From: Oxalobacteraceae bacterium
GTDB taxonomy: Bacteria; Pseudomonadota; Gammaproteobacteria; Burkholderiales; Burkholderiaceae_D
Assembly (NCBI GenBank): GCA_947448025.1
Contig: CANFLV010000028.1
Coordinates: forward strand, 1-42,657
Direction: 5' to 3'
Length of the DNA stretch: 42,657 bases
Shown here: positions 29,394-38,762 of the stretch, one piece after another
Numbering within the stretch: position 1 is the stretch's first letter
How the letters are laid out: each line of letters opens with the position of its first letter
Notes under the pieces: model-generated
Database searches by the model: none
What the model saw: the letters and a program-made list of their open reading frames with translations, nothing else
What the model was told of the DNA's origin: nothing
Program-made: the position numbers and the translations under genes

Positions 29394-30551
29394 ATGTTCA
29401 ATTTCGAGTTCTACAATCCGACAAAAATCCTCTTCGGAGAAGGCCGCATTGCCGACCTCGCGAAGCTGGTGCCGGCCGAAGCACGGGTGCTGCTGCTGTA
29501 CGGCGGTGGCAGTATCAAGTCCAATGGCACCCTTGACGAAGTGCATGCGGCGCTGGCCGGGCGCAGCCTGCATGAATTTCCCGGCATTGAACCGAACCCG
29601 AGCTATGAAACCCTGATGCAGGCGGTCGAACTGGTGCGCGCCGAAGGCTGCGATTTCCTGCTCGCTGTCGGTGGTGGCTCAGTGATCGATGGCACGAAAT
29701 TTATTGCTGCCGCCGTTAATTTTGAAGGCGACCCGTGGGAAATCCTGGAAAAGCGCGGCAGTAACATCACCAGTGCCCTGCCCTTTGGCGCAGTGCTGAC
29801 CTTGCCTGCGACCGGCTCCGAAATGAACGACGGCTCAGTCGTCACGCGCAAATCCCTGCACGCCAAACGCGTTTTTTCCAGCCCGCTCTGCTTCCCGAAA
29901 TTTTCCATCCTCGACCCGAGCAAGACCTACTCGCTGCCCGTGCGCCAAGTCGGCAATGGCGTCGTCGACGCCTTCGCGCACACGCTTGAGCAATACATGA
30001 CTTACCCGGCCAATGCGCCGGTGCAAGATCGCTTTGCCGAAGGCTTGCTGCTGACATTAATCGAGGAAGGCCCGAAAGCACTCGCCACACCCCACGACTA
30101 TGCAGTGCGCGCCAACATCATGTGGTGCGCGACGATGGCGCTCAATGGCTTGATCGGCGCCGGCGTACCGCATGACTGGGCCACGCATATGGTCGGCCAT
30201 GAATTGACGGCACTGTATGGACTGGATCACGCGCAGACGCTGGCGGTCGTGTTCCCGGCCATGCTGCGCGTACGTAAAGAATCCAAACGCGCCAAGCTGC
30301 TGCAATATGCGGCGCGGGTCTGGGATTTGCGTGACGGTGACGAAGATGTGCGCATCGATTCGGCGATCCGGAAGACGCAGGATTTCTTTGAGCAGATGGG
30401 CGTGAAGACGACCCTGGCTGGCTATGGCCTGACTGCGGAAGTGATCGAGCCGGTCCTGCAACAGCTCGAGCAGCACAGGATGGTGAAGCTGGGTGAACAT
30501 CGCGATGTGACGCTGGCGGTCAGCCGCGCGGTCCTCACGGCGAGCCTGTAA
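29394..30551 (+). CDS. yqhD: Iron-containing alcohol dehydrogenase, YqhD-like NADPH aldehyde reductase
   Basis: A 385-residue group III alcohol dehydrogenase. It has the nucleotide-binding GGGSVIDGTKF loop and metal ligands Asp192, His196, His265 and His279, which are the YqhD positions shifted by two residues. YqhD uses NADPH to reduce toxic short aldehydes. The sequence from FNFEFYNPTKILFG to the TGSEMNDGSVVT segment is typical. A ribosome site is visible in the AAAGGGAC upstream of the ATG. A GNAT gene follows after 27 bases. Confidence 0.92.
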   Translation: MFNFEFYNPTKILFGEGRIADLAKLVPAEARVLLLYGGGSIKSNGTLDEVHAALAGRSLHEFPGIEPNPSYETLMQAVELVRAEGCDFLLAVGGGSVIDGTKFIAAAVNFEGDPWEILEKRGSNITSALPFGAVLTLPATGSEMNDGSVVTRKSLHAKRVFSSPLCFPKFSILDPSKTYSLPVRQVGNGVVDAFAHTLEQYMTYPANAPVQDRFAEGLLLTLIEEGPKALATPHDYAVRANIMWCATMALNGLIGAGVPHDWATHMVGHELTALYGLDHAQTLAVVFPAMLRVRKESKRAKLLQYAARVWDLRDGDEDVRIDSAIRKTQDFFEQMGVKTTLAGYGLTAEVIEPVLQQLEQHRMVKLGEHRDVTLAVSRAVLTASL

Positions 30552-30578
30552 GCAGCAGACGCCGATACAAGTGCAAGC

Positions 30579-31037
30579 ATGAGCGGATTCAAGGGCTTTA
30601 CGATCAATCTGATTCCGGCCGTGAAGGCTGATCTTGAGGCACTGGTCGACCTTCGTATTACGGCCATGCGCGAGAGCCTCGAGCGCATAGGCCGCTTTGA
30701 TCCGGTGCGCGCGAGGGAAAGACTGGTGTCAGGTTTTTTACCAAACTGCACCAAGCACATCGCCATCAATGGCAAACGCATTGGTTTCGTCGTCGTCAAA
30801 CCGGAGGCCGACCATTTCGTGCTGGATCATTTTTACCTGCATCCGGATCAGCAGAAAAAAGGCATAGGCTCGGCGGTACTGAACCTGATCTTCGCAAAGG
30901 TTGACGCGCAGTCGGCCGCCTTGCATGTCAGCGCCTTGCGTGGCAGTGCAGCGAACCAGTTTTATAAACGCCGTGGCTTTGAATTATTTGATGAGGAAGA
31001 ATGGGACCTGCATTATGTCCGCTATCCACGTCGCTAA
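30579..31037 (+). CDS. GNAT N-acetyltransferase
   Basis: A 152-residue acetyltransferase with VDLRITAMRESLERIGRFDP near the start, FVLDHFYLHPDQQKKGIG (acetyl-CoA binding Q-x-x-G-x-G type loop) and RGSAANQFYKRRGFE at the C-terminus. Substrate unknown. Follows yqhD by 27 bases and precedes the phosphoesterase gene by 42. Confidence 0.87.
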   Translation: MSGFKGFTINLIPAVKADLEALVDLRITAMRESLERIGRFDPVRARERLVSGFLPNCTKHIAINGKRIGFVVVKPEADHFVLDHFYLHPDQQKKGIGSAVLNLIFAKVDAQSAALHVSALRGSAANQFYKRRGFELFDEEEWDLHYVRYPRR

Positions 31038-31079
31038 TTTGATGATCCTCTTGCACCCAATTTTGAAACAGGAGTGCCC

Positions 31080-31832
31080 TTGAAACTCGCCCTGCTCTCT
31101 GATTTACATGCGAACATGCCAGCGCTCGACGCCTGCCTTGCGCACGCACGCCAGCAAGGCTCGACGCGTTTTGCCATCCTCGGCGACATCGTCGGCTATG
31201 GCCCGCATCCGGCTGAAGTGGTCGACTGCTGCCGCGAATTGCAGCAAGAAGGCGCGCTCGTCTTGCGCGGCAATCATGACACGCTCAATGTCAATCCGGT
31301 ACTGACGGGCTCCACCTGGGGCGAGGTCACGGCAGCATGGACGCACAAGCGACTCGATGATCTGCAGCGCGAATGGCTGGCGCAATTACCCTTGACCGCA
31401 GTCGAGGGCAAGGTCTTTCTCGTGCATGCGACGGCCGATGCGCCCGAGCGCTGGCATTACGCGGAAGATGAACGGCTCGCCTCGCGCAGCCTCGACGCCG
31501 CCAGCAAGAATCCTGACGTTCGCTATGTCTTCGGCGGCCACGTCCACCAGCAGTCGCTGTTCTATCGCGGCAGCGGGCGCAATCTGATGCGTTTTACACC
31601 GCGCGCCGGCGTCGCCATTCCGGTGGGGCCGCATCGTCATTGGCTGGCCACCGTCGGCTCGGTCGGCCAGCCGCGCGATGGCGATACGCGCGCGAACTAC
31701 GCGCTGTTCGATTCTGAGGCGAACCTGCTGACCTTCCATCGCGTCGCATACGACCATCTGTCGGTGGCGCGGACGATGCGTGCCGAAGGTTTACCGCAGA
31801 TACTGGCCACGCGTCTTGAGGAAGGCCGATGA
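31080..31832 (+). CDS. Calcineurin-like metallophosphoesterase
   Basis: A 250-residue two-metal phosphoesterase with all motifs: SDLHAN (D-x-H), GDIVGYGP, GNHDTL, and FGGHVHQ (G-H-x-H) in order. The TTG at 31080 is preferred to a GTG at 31074 because the CAGGAG ribosome site (31069-31074) is correctly spaced for the TTG and would overlap the GTG. Substrate unknown; relatives act on phosphoproteins, cyclic nucleotides or diadenosine polyphosphates. It overlaps the kinase gene by 4 bases (ATGA), which suggests that the two act as a pair. Confidence 0.9.
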   Translation: MKLALLSDLHANMPALDACLAHARQQGSTRFAILGDIVGYGPHPAEVVDCCRELQQEGALVLRGNHDTLNVNPVLTGSTWGEVTAAWTHKRLDDLQREWLAQLPLTAVEGKVFLVHATADAPERWHYAEDERLASRSLDAASKNPDVRYVFGGHVHQQSLFYRGSGRNLMRFTPRAGVAIPVGPHRHWLATVGSVGQPRDGDTRANYALFDSEANLLTFHRVAYDHLSVARTMRAEGLPQILATRLEEGR

Positions 31833-33274
31833 GCCGGCTCGCGGAAGGTAGCGAACTGGACGGCTTTCGCATCGGCGCGCTGCTGCATGCGGGCGCGATG
31901 GCGCGCATCTATGCCGTCACTTATGCAGACGGGCGCGCCTCACCCTTTCCGATGGTGATGAAGGTGCCGCTGATGCGCGACGGCGATGGCAGTGAAAATA
32001 TCGTCGGCTTTGAAATCGAACATCAACTCTTGCAAGTCCTGCACGGCGCGCATGTGCCGCGCTTCGTCGCCGCCGGTGACTTGAGCCGTGTGCCGTATCT
32101 GGTGATGGAATACCTGGGCGGGCAAACCCTCGAAAAATGGATGGAAAGCTTCACCGATGTGCGCCAGCCAATTCCGCTGGACGCGATCATCGACATCGGT
32201 GCACGCCTCGCGCAGGCAGTGCACAATCTGCATCAGCAGAATGCCTGCCACCTCGATCTCAAGCCAGCCAATGTCATGATCAGCGAGCACGAGCGCGTCG
32301 TGCTGCTCGACTTCGGCCTGTCCTGCCATTCCGACTATCCCGATCTGCTCGCCGAAGAAATGCGCAAGGCGGTTGGTTCGCCGGCCTGGATCGCGCCCGA
32401 ACAAATCGTCGGCATGCGCGGCGATCCGCGCAGTGATGTGTTTGCCATCGGCGTCATGCTCTATGAAATGGTCACCGGCGAATTGCCGTTTGGTGCACCG
32501 ACCACGAATGGCGGCCTGCGCCAGCGCCTGTGGATGAGCCCGCGCCCGCCGCGCGCTTGGCGCAGCGAAGTGCCAGAATGGCTGCAAGAAGTCATCCTGC
32601 GCTGCCTCGAGTCACAGGCGGAGCAGCGCTACCCGTCCGCGGCGCATCTGATGTTCGACTTGCGCAATCCCGAACAGGTTCGCATCACCGCGCGCGGCCA
32701 GCAAAGCCGCGGCCGCGGTTTCTGGTGGCATGCCAAACGCTGGCTGCGCGCCGCCGGCTTGCACTACGAGCCCAGCCCCTTGCCGACACAGCAGATCGCC
32801 GAAGTACCGATCGTGATGGTCGCGGTGCCCAATAACGATGTCAGCGATGTCGCCATGTACGCGCTGCGCCAGGCCGTCGCCCGCTCACTGGGTACGCGTC
32901 CGGGTGCGCGCCTGGCCGTCGTCACTGTGGTCAATACCGGCATCACGGCCAGCACACAAAGCAGTCACAGCGATACCTGGCTACATCGCCACCATCTGGC
33001 GAGCTTCAAGAAATGGGCACTCGGACTCGACTTGTCCGAACATCAAGTGTCCTTCCATGTGCTCGAGGCGAGCGATGTGGCGCAGGCGCTGCTGCGCTAC
33101 GCCGAGGGCAATCAGGTCAGCCTCATCATCATGGGCGCGGCTACGCATGGCCTGTCGATGCAACGCTTCGTGGCGACGGTGCCGATCAAGGTCGCCATGC
33201 ATGCGCCATGCACGGTGATTCTTGTGAAGGACACCATGCCCTTCGAACGACTGGCAGATGCAAGTTCGAATTGA
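31829..33274 (+). CDS. Ser/Thr protein kinase fused to a universal stress protein (UspA) domain
   Basis: A 481-residue cytosolic fusion. Kinase domain (about 10-285): a degenerate Gly loop (LLHAGAMARIY), Lys45 in MKVP, catalytic loop HLDLKPANV with Asp143 (Leu in place of the Arg of HRD, so a non-RD kinase), DFG Asp161, APEQ, and SDVFAIGVMLYEM. A basic linker with no membrane helix is followed by a UspA-like domain (about 325-475) ending IIMGAATHGLSMQRF...MHAPCTVILVK. The UspA nucleotide motif G-2x-G-9x-G-S/T is degraded (Thr and Ala-Thr replace the second Gly and the Gly-Ser), so this domain may not bind ATP. Translationally coupled to the phosphoesterase. Confidence 0.92.
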   Translation: MSRLAEGSELDGFRIGALLHAGAMARIYAVTYADGRASPFPMVMKVPLMRDGDGSENIVGFEIEHQLLQVLHGAHVPRFVAAGDLSRVPYLVMEYLGGQTLEKWMESFTDVRQPIPLDAIIDIGARLAQAVHNLHQQNACHLDLKPANVMISEHERVVLLDFGLSCHSDYPDLLAEEMRKAVGSPAWIAPEQIVGMRGDPRSDVFAIGVMLYEMVTGELPFGAPTTNGGLRQRLWMSPRPPRAWRSEVPEWLQEVILRCLESQAEQRYPSAAHLMFDLRNPEQVRITARGQQSRGRGFWWHAKRWLRAAGLHYEPSPLPTQQIAEVPIVMVAVPNNDVSDVAMYALRQAVARSLGTRPGARLAVVTVVNTGITASTQSSHSDTWLHRHHLASFKKWALGLDLSEHQVSFHVLEASDVAQALLRYAEGNQVSLIIMGAATHGLSMQRFVATVPIKVAMHAPCTVILVKDTMPFERLADASSN

Positions 33275-33383
33275 CCAATTCCAGCTTGTGTCAATAGGAC
33301 TAAAGATGTAAATTGACCGCAGAATTTCACGCGGTTATTCGAATGCTGACGTGGACAATGAACCGGAGCCACGTCCATTATCA

Positions 33384-34307
33384 ATGAGCAAACATCGCCG
33401 CCACTTCCTGCGGCTGATCACTTGCTTAGCGCTTGCAGGCCTCACTGCCTGCGACGCTTCGACCACAGTGAAAGGCCCTCTTTATGCCGACGTGCCGACT
33501 GCCGGCGGCAAGCCCATCCTGCGTCTGGCAATCCATCCACTGCACAATCCGCAGAAACTGGCGCAGACTTATCAGCCTCTGATCGACGCGCTCAACTTGC
33601 AATTGGTCGGCATTCAGCTGGAACTCGAAGCCTCGCGCGATTACGCCGTCTATGAAGAAAAATTCCGCCGTCGCGCTCCCGAATTACTTTTGCCAAATCC
33701 GTGGCAAACCCTGGAGGCGATGAAGGTCGGCTATCGCGTCATCGCCATGGCCGGCGATCCGGCTGACTTCAAGGGCCTGATTCTGGTGCGCAAAGATAGC
33801 GGCATCAAGCACATCGCCGACCTCAAGGGCCGCGAAATCAGCTATCCCTCGCCGACCGCTGTGGCGGCCTGCATGATGCCGCAAGCCTTTCTGCAAGCGC
33901 AGGGGCTGGACGTCATGCACGACACCACGAATCGCTATGTCGGCTCGCAAGAGTCGTCGATCATGAACGTCTACCTGAAGCAGACCGACGCTGGCGCAAC
34001 ATGGCCACCGCCGTGGCGCGCTTTTCAGAAAGAACATCCGCTGGAAGCATCGGAACTGAGGATCGCCTGGGAAACCAAGGCTCTGGTCAATAACTCGGTG
34101 ATGGTGCGCCGCGACCTCCCTGCTGTCGTTGGGATTGAAGTCCGCGCTGCGCTGCTGCGCCTAACACACTCACCGGAAGGCCAACAAATGCTGGCGCGCA
34201 TGGAAACGGCGGGATTCACGTCTGCGCAGGATAGCGACTATGAACCGGTACGGCGTTTCATTGCGGATTTCGAAAACAAGGTACGCAAAGTCGAGGACAG
34301 GCACTGA
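33384..34307 (+). CDS. PhnD-like periplasmic binding lipoprotein
   Basis: A 307-residue lipoprotein. The ATG at 33384 gives a signal with lipobox LTAC (lipid-modified Cys23); a GTG at 33351 would add an odd extension. The mature domain has PhnD/phosphonate-binding features: LRLAIHPLHNPQKLAQTYQPLIDAL, ADLKGREISYPSPTAVAACM, then a second lobe up to KALVNNSVMVRRDLP. In this position it probably presents a ligand (phosphate, phosphonate or another anion) to the sensor kinase that starts at its last base (TGATG overlap). No ABC transporter genes are adjacent, so a sensing role is favoured over uptake. Confidence 0.87.
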   Translation: MSKHRRHFLRLITCLALAGLTACDASTTVKGPLYADVPTAGGKPILRLAIHPLHNPQKLAQTYQPLIDALNLQLVGIQLELEASRDYAVYEEKFRRRAPELLLPNPWQTLEAMKVGYRVIAMAGDPADFKGLILVRKDSGIKHIADLKGREISYPSPTAVAACMMPQAFLQAQGLDVMHDTTNRYVGSQESSIMNVYLKQTDAGATWPPPWRAFQKEHPLEASELRIAWETKALVNNSVMVRRDLPAVVGIEVRAALLRLTHSPEGQQMLARMETAGFTSAQDSDYEPVRRFIADFENKVRKVEDRH

Positions 34308-37300
34308 TGATTTCCCGGATCGCTACCCGCTTGAGCAAATCCTTGTTCGGCAATCTCCGGCGCCAGCTGATCGTCGGCGTCGCGCTCGCCATCGCCCTGC
34401 TTACGGTCGGCTTCGTGAGCTACCTGACACATTGGCAACAGGGTCTGCTGCTCGAGCGCCAGAGCGAAGATGCGCTCGGCCTGGGACGCTCGCTGGCGAC
34501 CTCGTCAGCGACTTGGCTGGCAGCCCGGGATGATGCCGGCTTGCAGGAACTGGTCGACGCGCATCGGCCGTATCGTTCGCTGGAGTTTGCGCTGGTCACG
34601 GACGCGCGCAAACAGATACTGGCGCACACTGACCGCCGCCAAATCGGACGCTACGTCAAGGATATGCCCGACCATGGGACTGAATCCCTGTTGACGCGCA
34701 AGATCGACCTGGTGGACGCGGCCATTCCGGTCTTCATCGGCCAACGTCTGATAGGCTGGGTTCGGGTCGGCGTCGGCAAATCCGGCATCGAGGCGAGAAT
34801 TGCGCATATCCGCCAAACCGGCTTCCTGTTTGCACTGCTGGCCATTCTGCTCACGACGAGTTTCTCGATGTGGCTGGGCACGCGCCTGACACGCCGCCTG
34901 GGCAAACTGGACAATGCCATGGCACGCCTCGAATCGGGCGAAACCGGGGTCACTACCGGCCTGCACGGTAGCGATGAAGCCGCCAGTCTGGCGCAGCGTT
35001 TCAATCGCATGCAGGAAGCGCTGGCCGAGCGCAGTCACCAGCGACTGGCAGCGGAAGTGGCCCTGCGTGAAAGCGAACAGCGTCTGAACTACGTCATCCG
35101 CGCCACGCGCGAAGCAGAGTGGGACTGGGATCTTGCCAGTGGCATGCTCAAGCATAATTCCCGCTGGTGCGAGCTGCTGGGCGTCGCCGACGATTTGCCC
35201 GCGCATCCGGTGGCCACACTACTCGCACTGGTGCACCCGGACGACCGACAAAAATTCGACCTGCGCAAAGCGGCGGCGGATTCTGAATCTGGCGAGTATT
35301 CAAGTGAATATCGTCTGCTGCGCCAGGATGGCCAGACAGTGTGGGTCGCCGATCACGGACTCGTGGTCACGCGCGACGAGAACGGCAATCCGCTGCGCAT
35401 CGTCGGCGCCTTCATCGATGTCACGGAACGCAAATTGCAGGAAGAAGAGCTCGAACGCCATCGCCACCATCTTGAAGAGCTGGTTGCCCAGCGCACCAGT
35501 GAACTTGCCGAGGCCAAGGACGCGGCCGAAGCGGCCAATCAGGCCAAGAGCGAATTTTTAGCCAACATGAGCCACGAAATCCGTACGCCCATGAATGCGG
35601 TACTGGGGATCGCCTACCTGCTGCAGCGTGCCAAGCTGCCCAGTGACGCGCGCGATCTGGTCAACAAGATCAGCATCGCCGGGCGTTCACTGCAAGGCAT
35701 CATCAACGACATCCTCGACTATTCCAAAATCGAGTCCGGCCACCTTGAAATCGAACAGGTGCCCTTCTGCCTTGGCGACGTTCTCGACCGCGTCGCCACC
35801 ATGATGGGTGCAAACCTTGGCGACAAGGATCTGGAACTCGTCATCGCCGCACCGCCCCCTGGCATAGACCAGCTGCGCGGCGATGCATTGCGCCTGGAAC
35901 AGGTACTCATCAACCTGACCGGTAACGCCATCAAGTTCACCGAACGCGGCCACGTTCAGCTCAACATTGATGCTTGCAGCATCGACGAACAGAGGCTGAG
36001 CTTGCGCTTTGCCGTGCTCGACTCTGGCATCGGCATTGCCGCAGACAAGCAAAAACAGCTGTTCCTGCCATTCACGCAGGGCGATGCCTCAACAACGCGG
36101 CGCTTTGGTGGCAGCGGTCTGGGCCTTGCCATCAGCCGCCGACTGGTCGCACTCATGGGCGGTGAAATCGGCCTGAACAGCCTCGAAGGCACGGGCAGTG
36201 AATTTTGGTTCAAGCTGAGCTTCGAACGCACAGTCAGTGCGCGGCTGTCCGCACCAGAAATGGCCGATCTGCATGTGCTCATCGCCGACGACAGCAGAAT
36301 CGCCCGCGAGGCGCTCGGCATTGCCGCCACGGGATTGGGCTGGGATGCCATCACGGTCGGCTCCGGCAGTGAAGCCGTCGAACAGGTGCTGGCCTGCCAT
36401 TCGCGCGGCGGCAAGAACGATGTCATCATCCTCGACTGGAAAATGCCGGGCATGGACGGCTTGGCCGCCGCGCAAACGATCCACAAAGCGCTCGATGGCC
36501 AGCATGCGCCCATCATCCTGATGGTGACCGCGTTTTCGCGGGAAGCGCTACTCGCATCAGCCGATGCCGGCCTGGTGGACGAGGTTTTGAGCAAACCCGT
36601 GACGCCCTCGGCGCTCTACAATGCCGTGGCGCGCACGCTGCGTTTGCGCTCCGGTGAAATGGCACCCGCTGTGAACAGCAACACACGCAGACTGGATGGT
36701 CTGAGAATATTGGTCGTGGACGACAGCGACATCAATCGCGAAGTCAGCTCCTGCATTTTTTCCGGCGAAGGTGCGCTGATATCGCTGGCCAACGATGGCC
36801 AGGACGCGCTGGACTGGCTCCATGCGCATTCCCACGAAATCGACCTCGTGCTCATGGACGTTCAGATGCCGGTGATGGATGGCTACGCTGCCACGCGCGC
36901 CATCCGCGCCACGCCGGCGCTGGCGCATTTGCCGGTGGTGGCACTGACTGCGGGTGTGTTTCGCGAAATGCAGGATGCGGCCCGCGAAGCCGGCATGGAT
37001 GAATATATTGCCAAGCCCTTCGATGTCGAAGCCGCCATCGCCATCATCTTGCGCCTGACCAGCCACATCGCGACCGGAAAAGGCATGCACACATCGCGTC
37101 TGGCAGCGCCAGCAATGACGCCCCTGGACTTACCTGGCTTGGCGCTCAATCGCGGCCTGACGATCTGGCGCGATGTCGCCATTTACCAGCGCTACCTGCG
37201 CAAATTCGCTCAGGACTATGCCGACAGCCCGCGCATCATCGCCGAGTCGGAGCGCAGCGTCGGCGCCGCCCTGGCACACAAGATCAAGGGCGCGGCTGGT

Positions 37301-37366
37301 AACCTGGCACTGACCGACGTGGCCGCCTGCGCTGGCGAAGTCCATCGTGCGCTGCGAGCCGACTAA
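34307..37366 (+). CDS. Hybrid sensor histidine kinase (PAS, HisKA, HATPase, two REC, HPt), truncated in HPt by an in-frame stop
   Basis: The open frame is 1019 codons. Order: membrane helix about 20-40; periplasmic sensor to about 170; second helix about 172-192; HAMP to about 245; PAS about 255-375 ending IVGAFIDVTERK; coiled coil; His423 in MSHEIRTPMN; ATPase domain with NLTGNAIKF and GGSGLGLAIS; receiver 1 with Asp710; receiver 2 with Asp851; HPt with His991 in AHKIKGAAGN. A TAA at 37364-37366 stops translation 28 residues after His991, before the last HPt helices. The same frame then stays open to 37702, so the intact gene would be 34307-37702. It overlaps the lipoprotein gene by one base. 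The product should sense a periplasmic ligand and pass phosphate through HPt to the next regulator. As read, the relay may be damaged. Confidence 0.9.
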   Translation: MISRIATRLSKSLFGNLRRQLIVGVALAIALLTVGFVSYLTHWQQGLLLERQSEDALGLGRSLATSSATWLAARDDAGLQELVDAHRPYRSLEFALVTDARKQILAHTDRRQIGRYVKDMPDHGTESLLTRKIDLVDAAIPVFIGQRLIGWVRVGVGKSGIEARIAHIRQTGFLFALLAILLTTSFSMWLGTRLTRRLGKLDNAMARLESGETGVTTGLHGSDEAASLAQRFNRMQEALAERSHQRLAAEVALRESEQRLNYVIRATREAEWDWDLASGMLKHNSRWCELLGVADDLPAHPVATLLALVHPDDRQKFDLRKAAADSESGEYSSEYRLLRQDGQTVWVADHGLVVTRDENGNPLRIVGAFIDVTERKLQEEELERHRHHLEELVAQRTSELAEAKDAAEAANQAKSEFLANMSHEIRTPMNAVLGIAYLLQRAKLPSDARDLVNKISIAGRSLQGIINDILDYSKIESGHLEIEQVPFCLGDVLDRVATMMGANLGDKDLELVIAAPPPGIDQLRGDALRLEQVLINLTGNAIKFTERGHVQLNIDACSIDEQRLSLRFAVLDSGIGIAADKQKQLFLPFTQGDASTTRRFGGSGLGLAISRRLVALMGGEIGLNSLEGTGSEFWFKLSFERTVSARLSAPEMADLHVLIADDSRIAREALGIAATGLGWDAITVGSGSEAVEQVLACHSRGGKNDVIILDWKMPGMDGLAAAQTIHKALDGQHAPIILMVTAFSREALLASADAGLVDEVLSKPVTPSALYNAVARTLRLRSGEMAPAVNSNTRRLDGLRILVVDDSDINREVSSCIFSGEGALISLANDGQDALDWLHAHSHEIDLVLMDVQMPVMDGYAATRAIRATPALAHLPVVALTAGVFREMQDAAREAGMDEYIAKPFDVEAAIAIILRLTSHIATGKGMHTSRLAAPAMTPLDLPGLALNRGLTIWRDVAIYQRYLRKFAQDYADSPRIIAESERSVGAALAHKIKGAAGNLALTDVAACAGEVHRALRAD

Positions 37367-37702
37367 GACATTGCTGTCGGTATCAAGGCCCTGCAATTAA
37401 CGCTCGACACAGCACTGGCATCAATTGCACTGTACGCGCCGGCTGCGGATGAAATAGCCTTACCGCTCAAGGCCATCGATGCACACCAGCTTGCAGGTTT
37501 GCTCAGAAAGTTACTGCTGGCACTGAACGGTGATGACCCTTCCCGTATCGAACCCTTGCTGGAGGCTCTGCGCAAACAGCTACCGACAGACCAGCTCGCC
37601 ACCTTGAGCCGTACGGTTGACGATTACGATTTCCGCGCTGGCGAATTGGCAACGCACGATATCGCCGCAGTGCTCGGCATTTCCCTGGAAGCCTCCACAT
37701 GA
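37367..37702 (+). pseudogene. In-frame 3' continuation of the hybrid kinase after the internal TAA
   Basis: The 111 codons after the TAA continue in the same frame with coding-like composition (DIAVGIKALQLTLDTALASI, then LAGLLRKLLLALNGDD and [17 protein letters not shown]). The first part completes the helices of the HPt domain and the rest matches the short C-terminal helical segment often found in such kinases. The frame ends at a TGA overlapping the ATG of the response regulator by 4 bases, the expected end of an intact upstream gene. Cause could be a real nonsense mutation, a base error, or read-through. Confidence 0.8.
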
Positions 37703-38703
37703 GTAATCAGGCCTTGCTGATCGTCGATGACGAACCGCACAATCTCGCCGCAATGCGACAAATTCTCGCGCCAGACTACGCATTAGTGTTCGCCCGCAAT
37801 GGCCAGGACGCAATCGCCGCCGCGGCCAAACATCGGCCGTCCCTGATCCTGCTCGATATCCAGATGCCGGACATGGATGGCTATGCGGTGTGCCGGCGGC
37901 TCAAAGCAGATCCAGTCAACGAAGGCATACCCGTCATCTTCGTCACTTCACTGGCCGAGACCGGCAACGAGGCTGCTGGCTTTGCTGCCGGCGCGGTCGA
38001 TTACATTATCAAACCGGTGTCGCCGACGATCGTGCGCGCGCGGGTGCGCACCCATCTGTCGCTGGTGCGGGCAACCCAGCTTGAGCAAAGCCATCGTGCC
38101 GCGATTTCCATGCTTGGTGAAGCCGGACACTTCAATGACCCCGACACTGGCGTGCATATCTGGCGCATGGCCGCCTACGCCGCCGAGCTGGCCGCCGCCT
38201 GCGGCTGGAGCCTTGAAGCGTGTCTGCAGCTGGAACTGGCGGCGCCCATGCATGACACCGGCAAGCTTGGCATACCAGACGCCATTCTGTGCAAGACCAC
38301 CGGCCTGAACCCCAGCGAATGGGACATCATGCGCACGCATGCGCGCATCGGCCACGACATCCTCGCCAAAAGCGACGCACCGGTATTCAGGCTTGCGGCA
38401 GAGATTGCCCTTCGCCATCACGAAAAATGGGATGGCTCCGGCTATCCGGACGGCCTCATCGGAGAGGCGATTCCGGAGTCCGCGCGCATTGTCGCTGTCG
38501 CCGATGTGTTCGATGCGCTGACGATGAAACGTCCTTACAAGGAAGCCTGGCCAATTGAGCGCGCGCTGGCGACGCTGCGGCAAGGCTCAGGCAATCATCT
38601 CGAGCCGCGGCTGGTGACGATTTTCGAATCGATATTTCCGCGGATATTGCGGATCAGACAGGAGTGGAATTTGCGGGGGGTGGAGGTAGTGGTGCAAAAA
38701 TGA
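37699..38703 (+). CDS. Response regulator with HD-GYP output domain (c-di-GMP phosphodiesterase)
   Basis: A 334-residue cytosolic regulator. Receiver domain 1-120 with Asp53 in [12 protein letters not shown] and Lys in YIIKPVSP. Output domain about 140-325: [11 protein letters not shown] (His185-Asp186), [26 protein letters not shown] with the GYP triplet at 248-250, and VADVFDALT. All metal-binding residues of active HD-GYP enzymes seem present, so it should degrade c-di-GMP when phosphorylated. The start overlaps the end of the kinase frame by 4 bases; with the internal stop in the kinase, coupling would be lost. Confidence 0.92.
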   Translation: MSNQALLIVDDEPHNLAAMRQILAPDYALVFARNGQDAIAAAAKHRPSLILLDIQMPDMDGYAVCRRLKADPVNEGIPVIFVTSLAETGNEAAGFAAGAVDYIIKPVSPTIVRARVRTHLSLVRATQLEQSHRAAISMLGEAGHFNDPDTGVHIWRMAAYAAELAAACGWSLEACLQLELAAPMHDTGKLGIPDAILCKTTGLNPSEWDIMRTHARIGHDILAKSDAPVFRLAAEIALRHHEKWDGSGYPDGLIGEAIPESARIVAVADVFDALTMKRPYKEAWPIERALATLRQGSGNHLEPRLVTIFESIFPRILRIRQEWNLRGVEVVVQK

Positions 38704-38762
38704 TTAAAATAAGTACGTGAATCACGCCGACTCATTCGTATTTTTTACCATTGAATGAAAAA

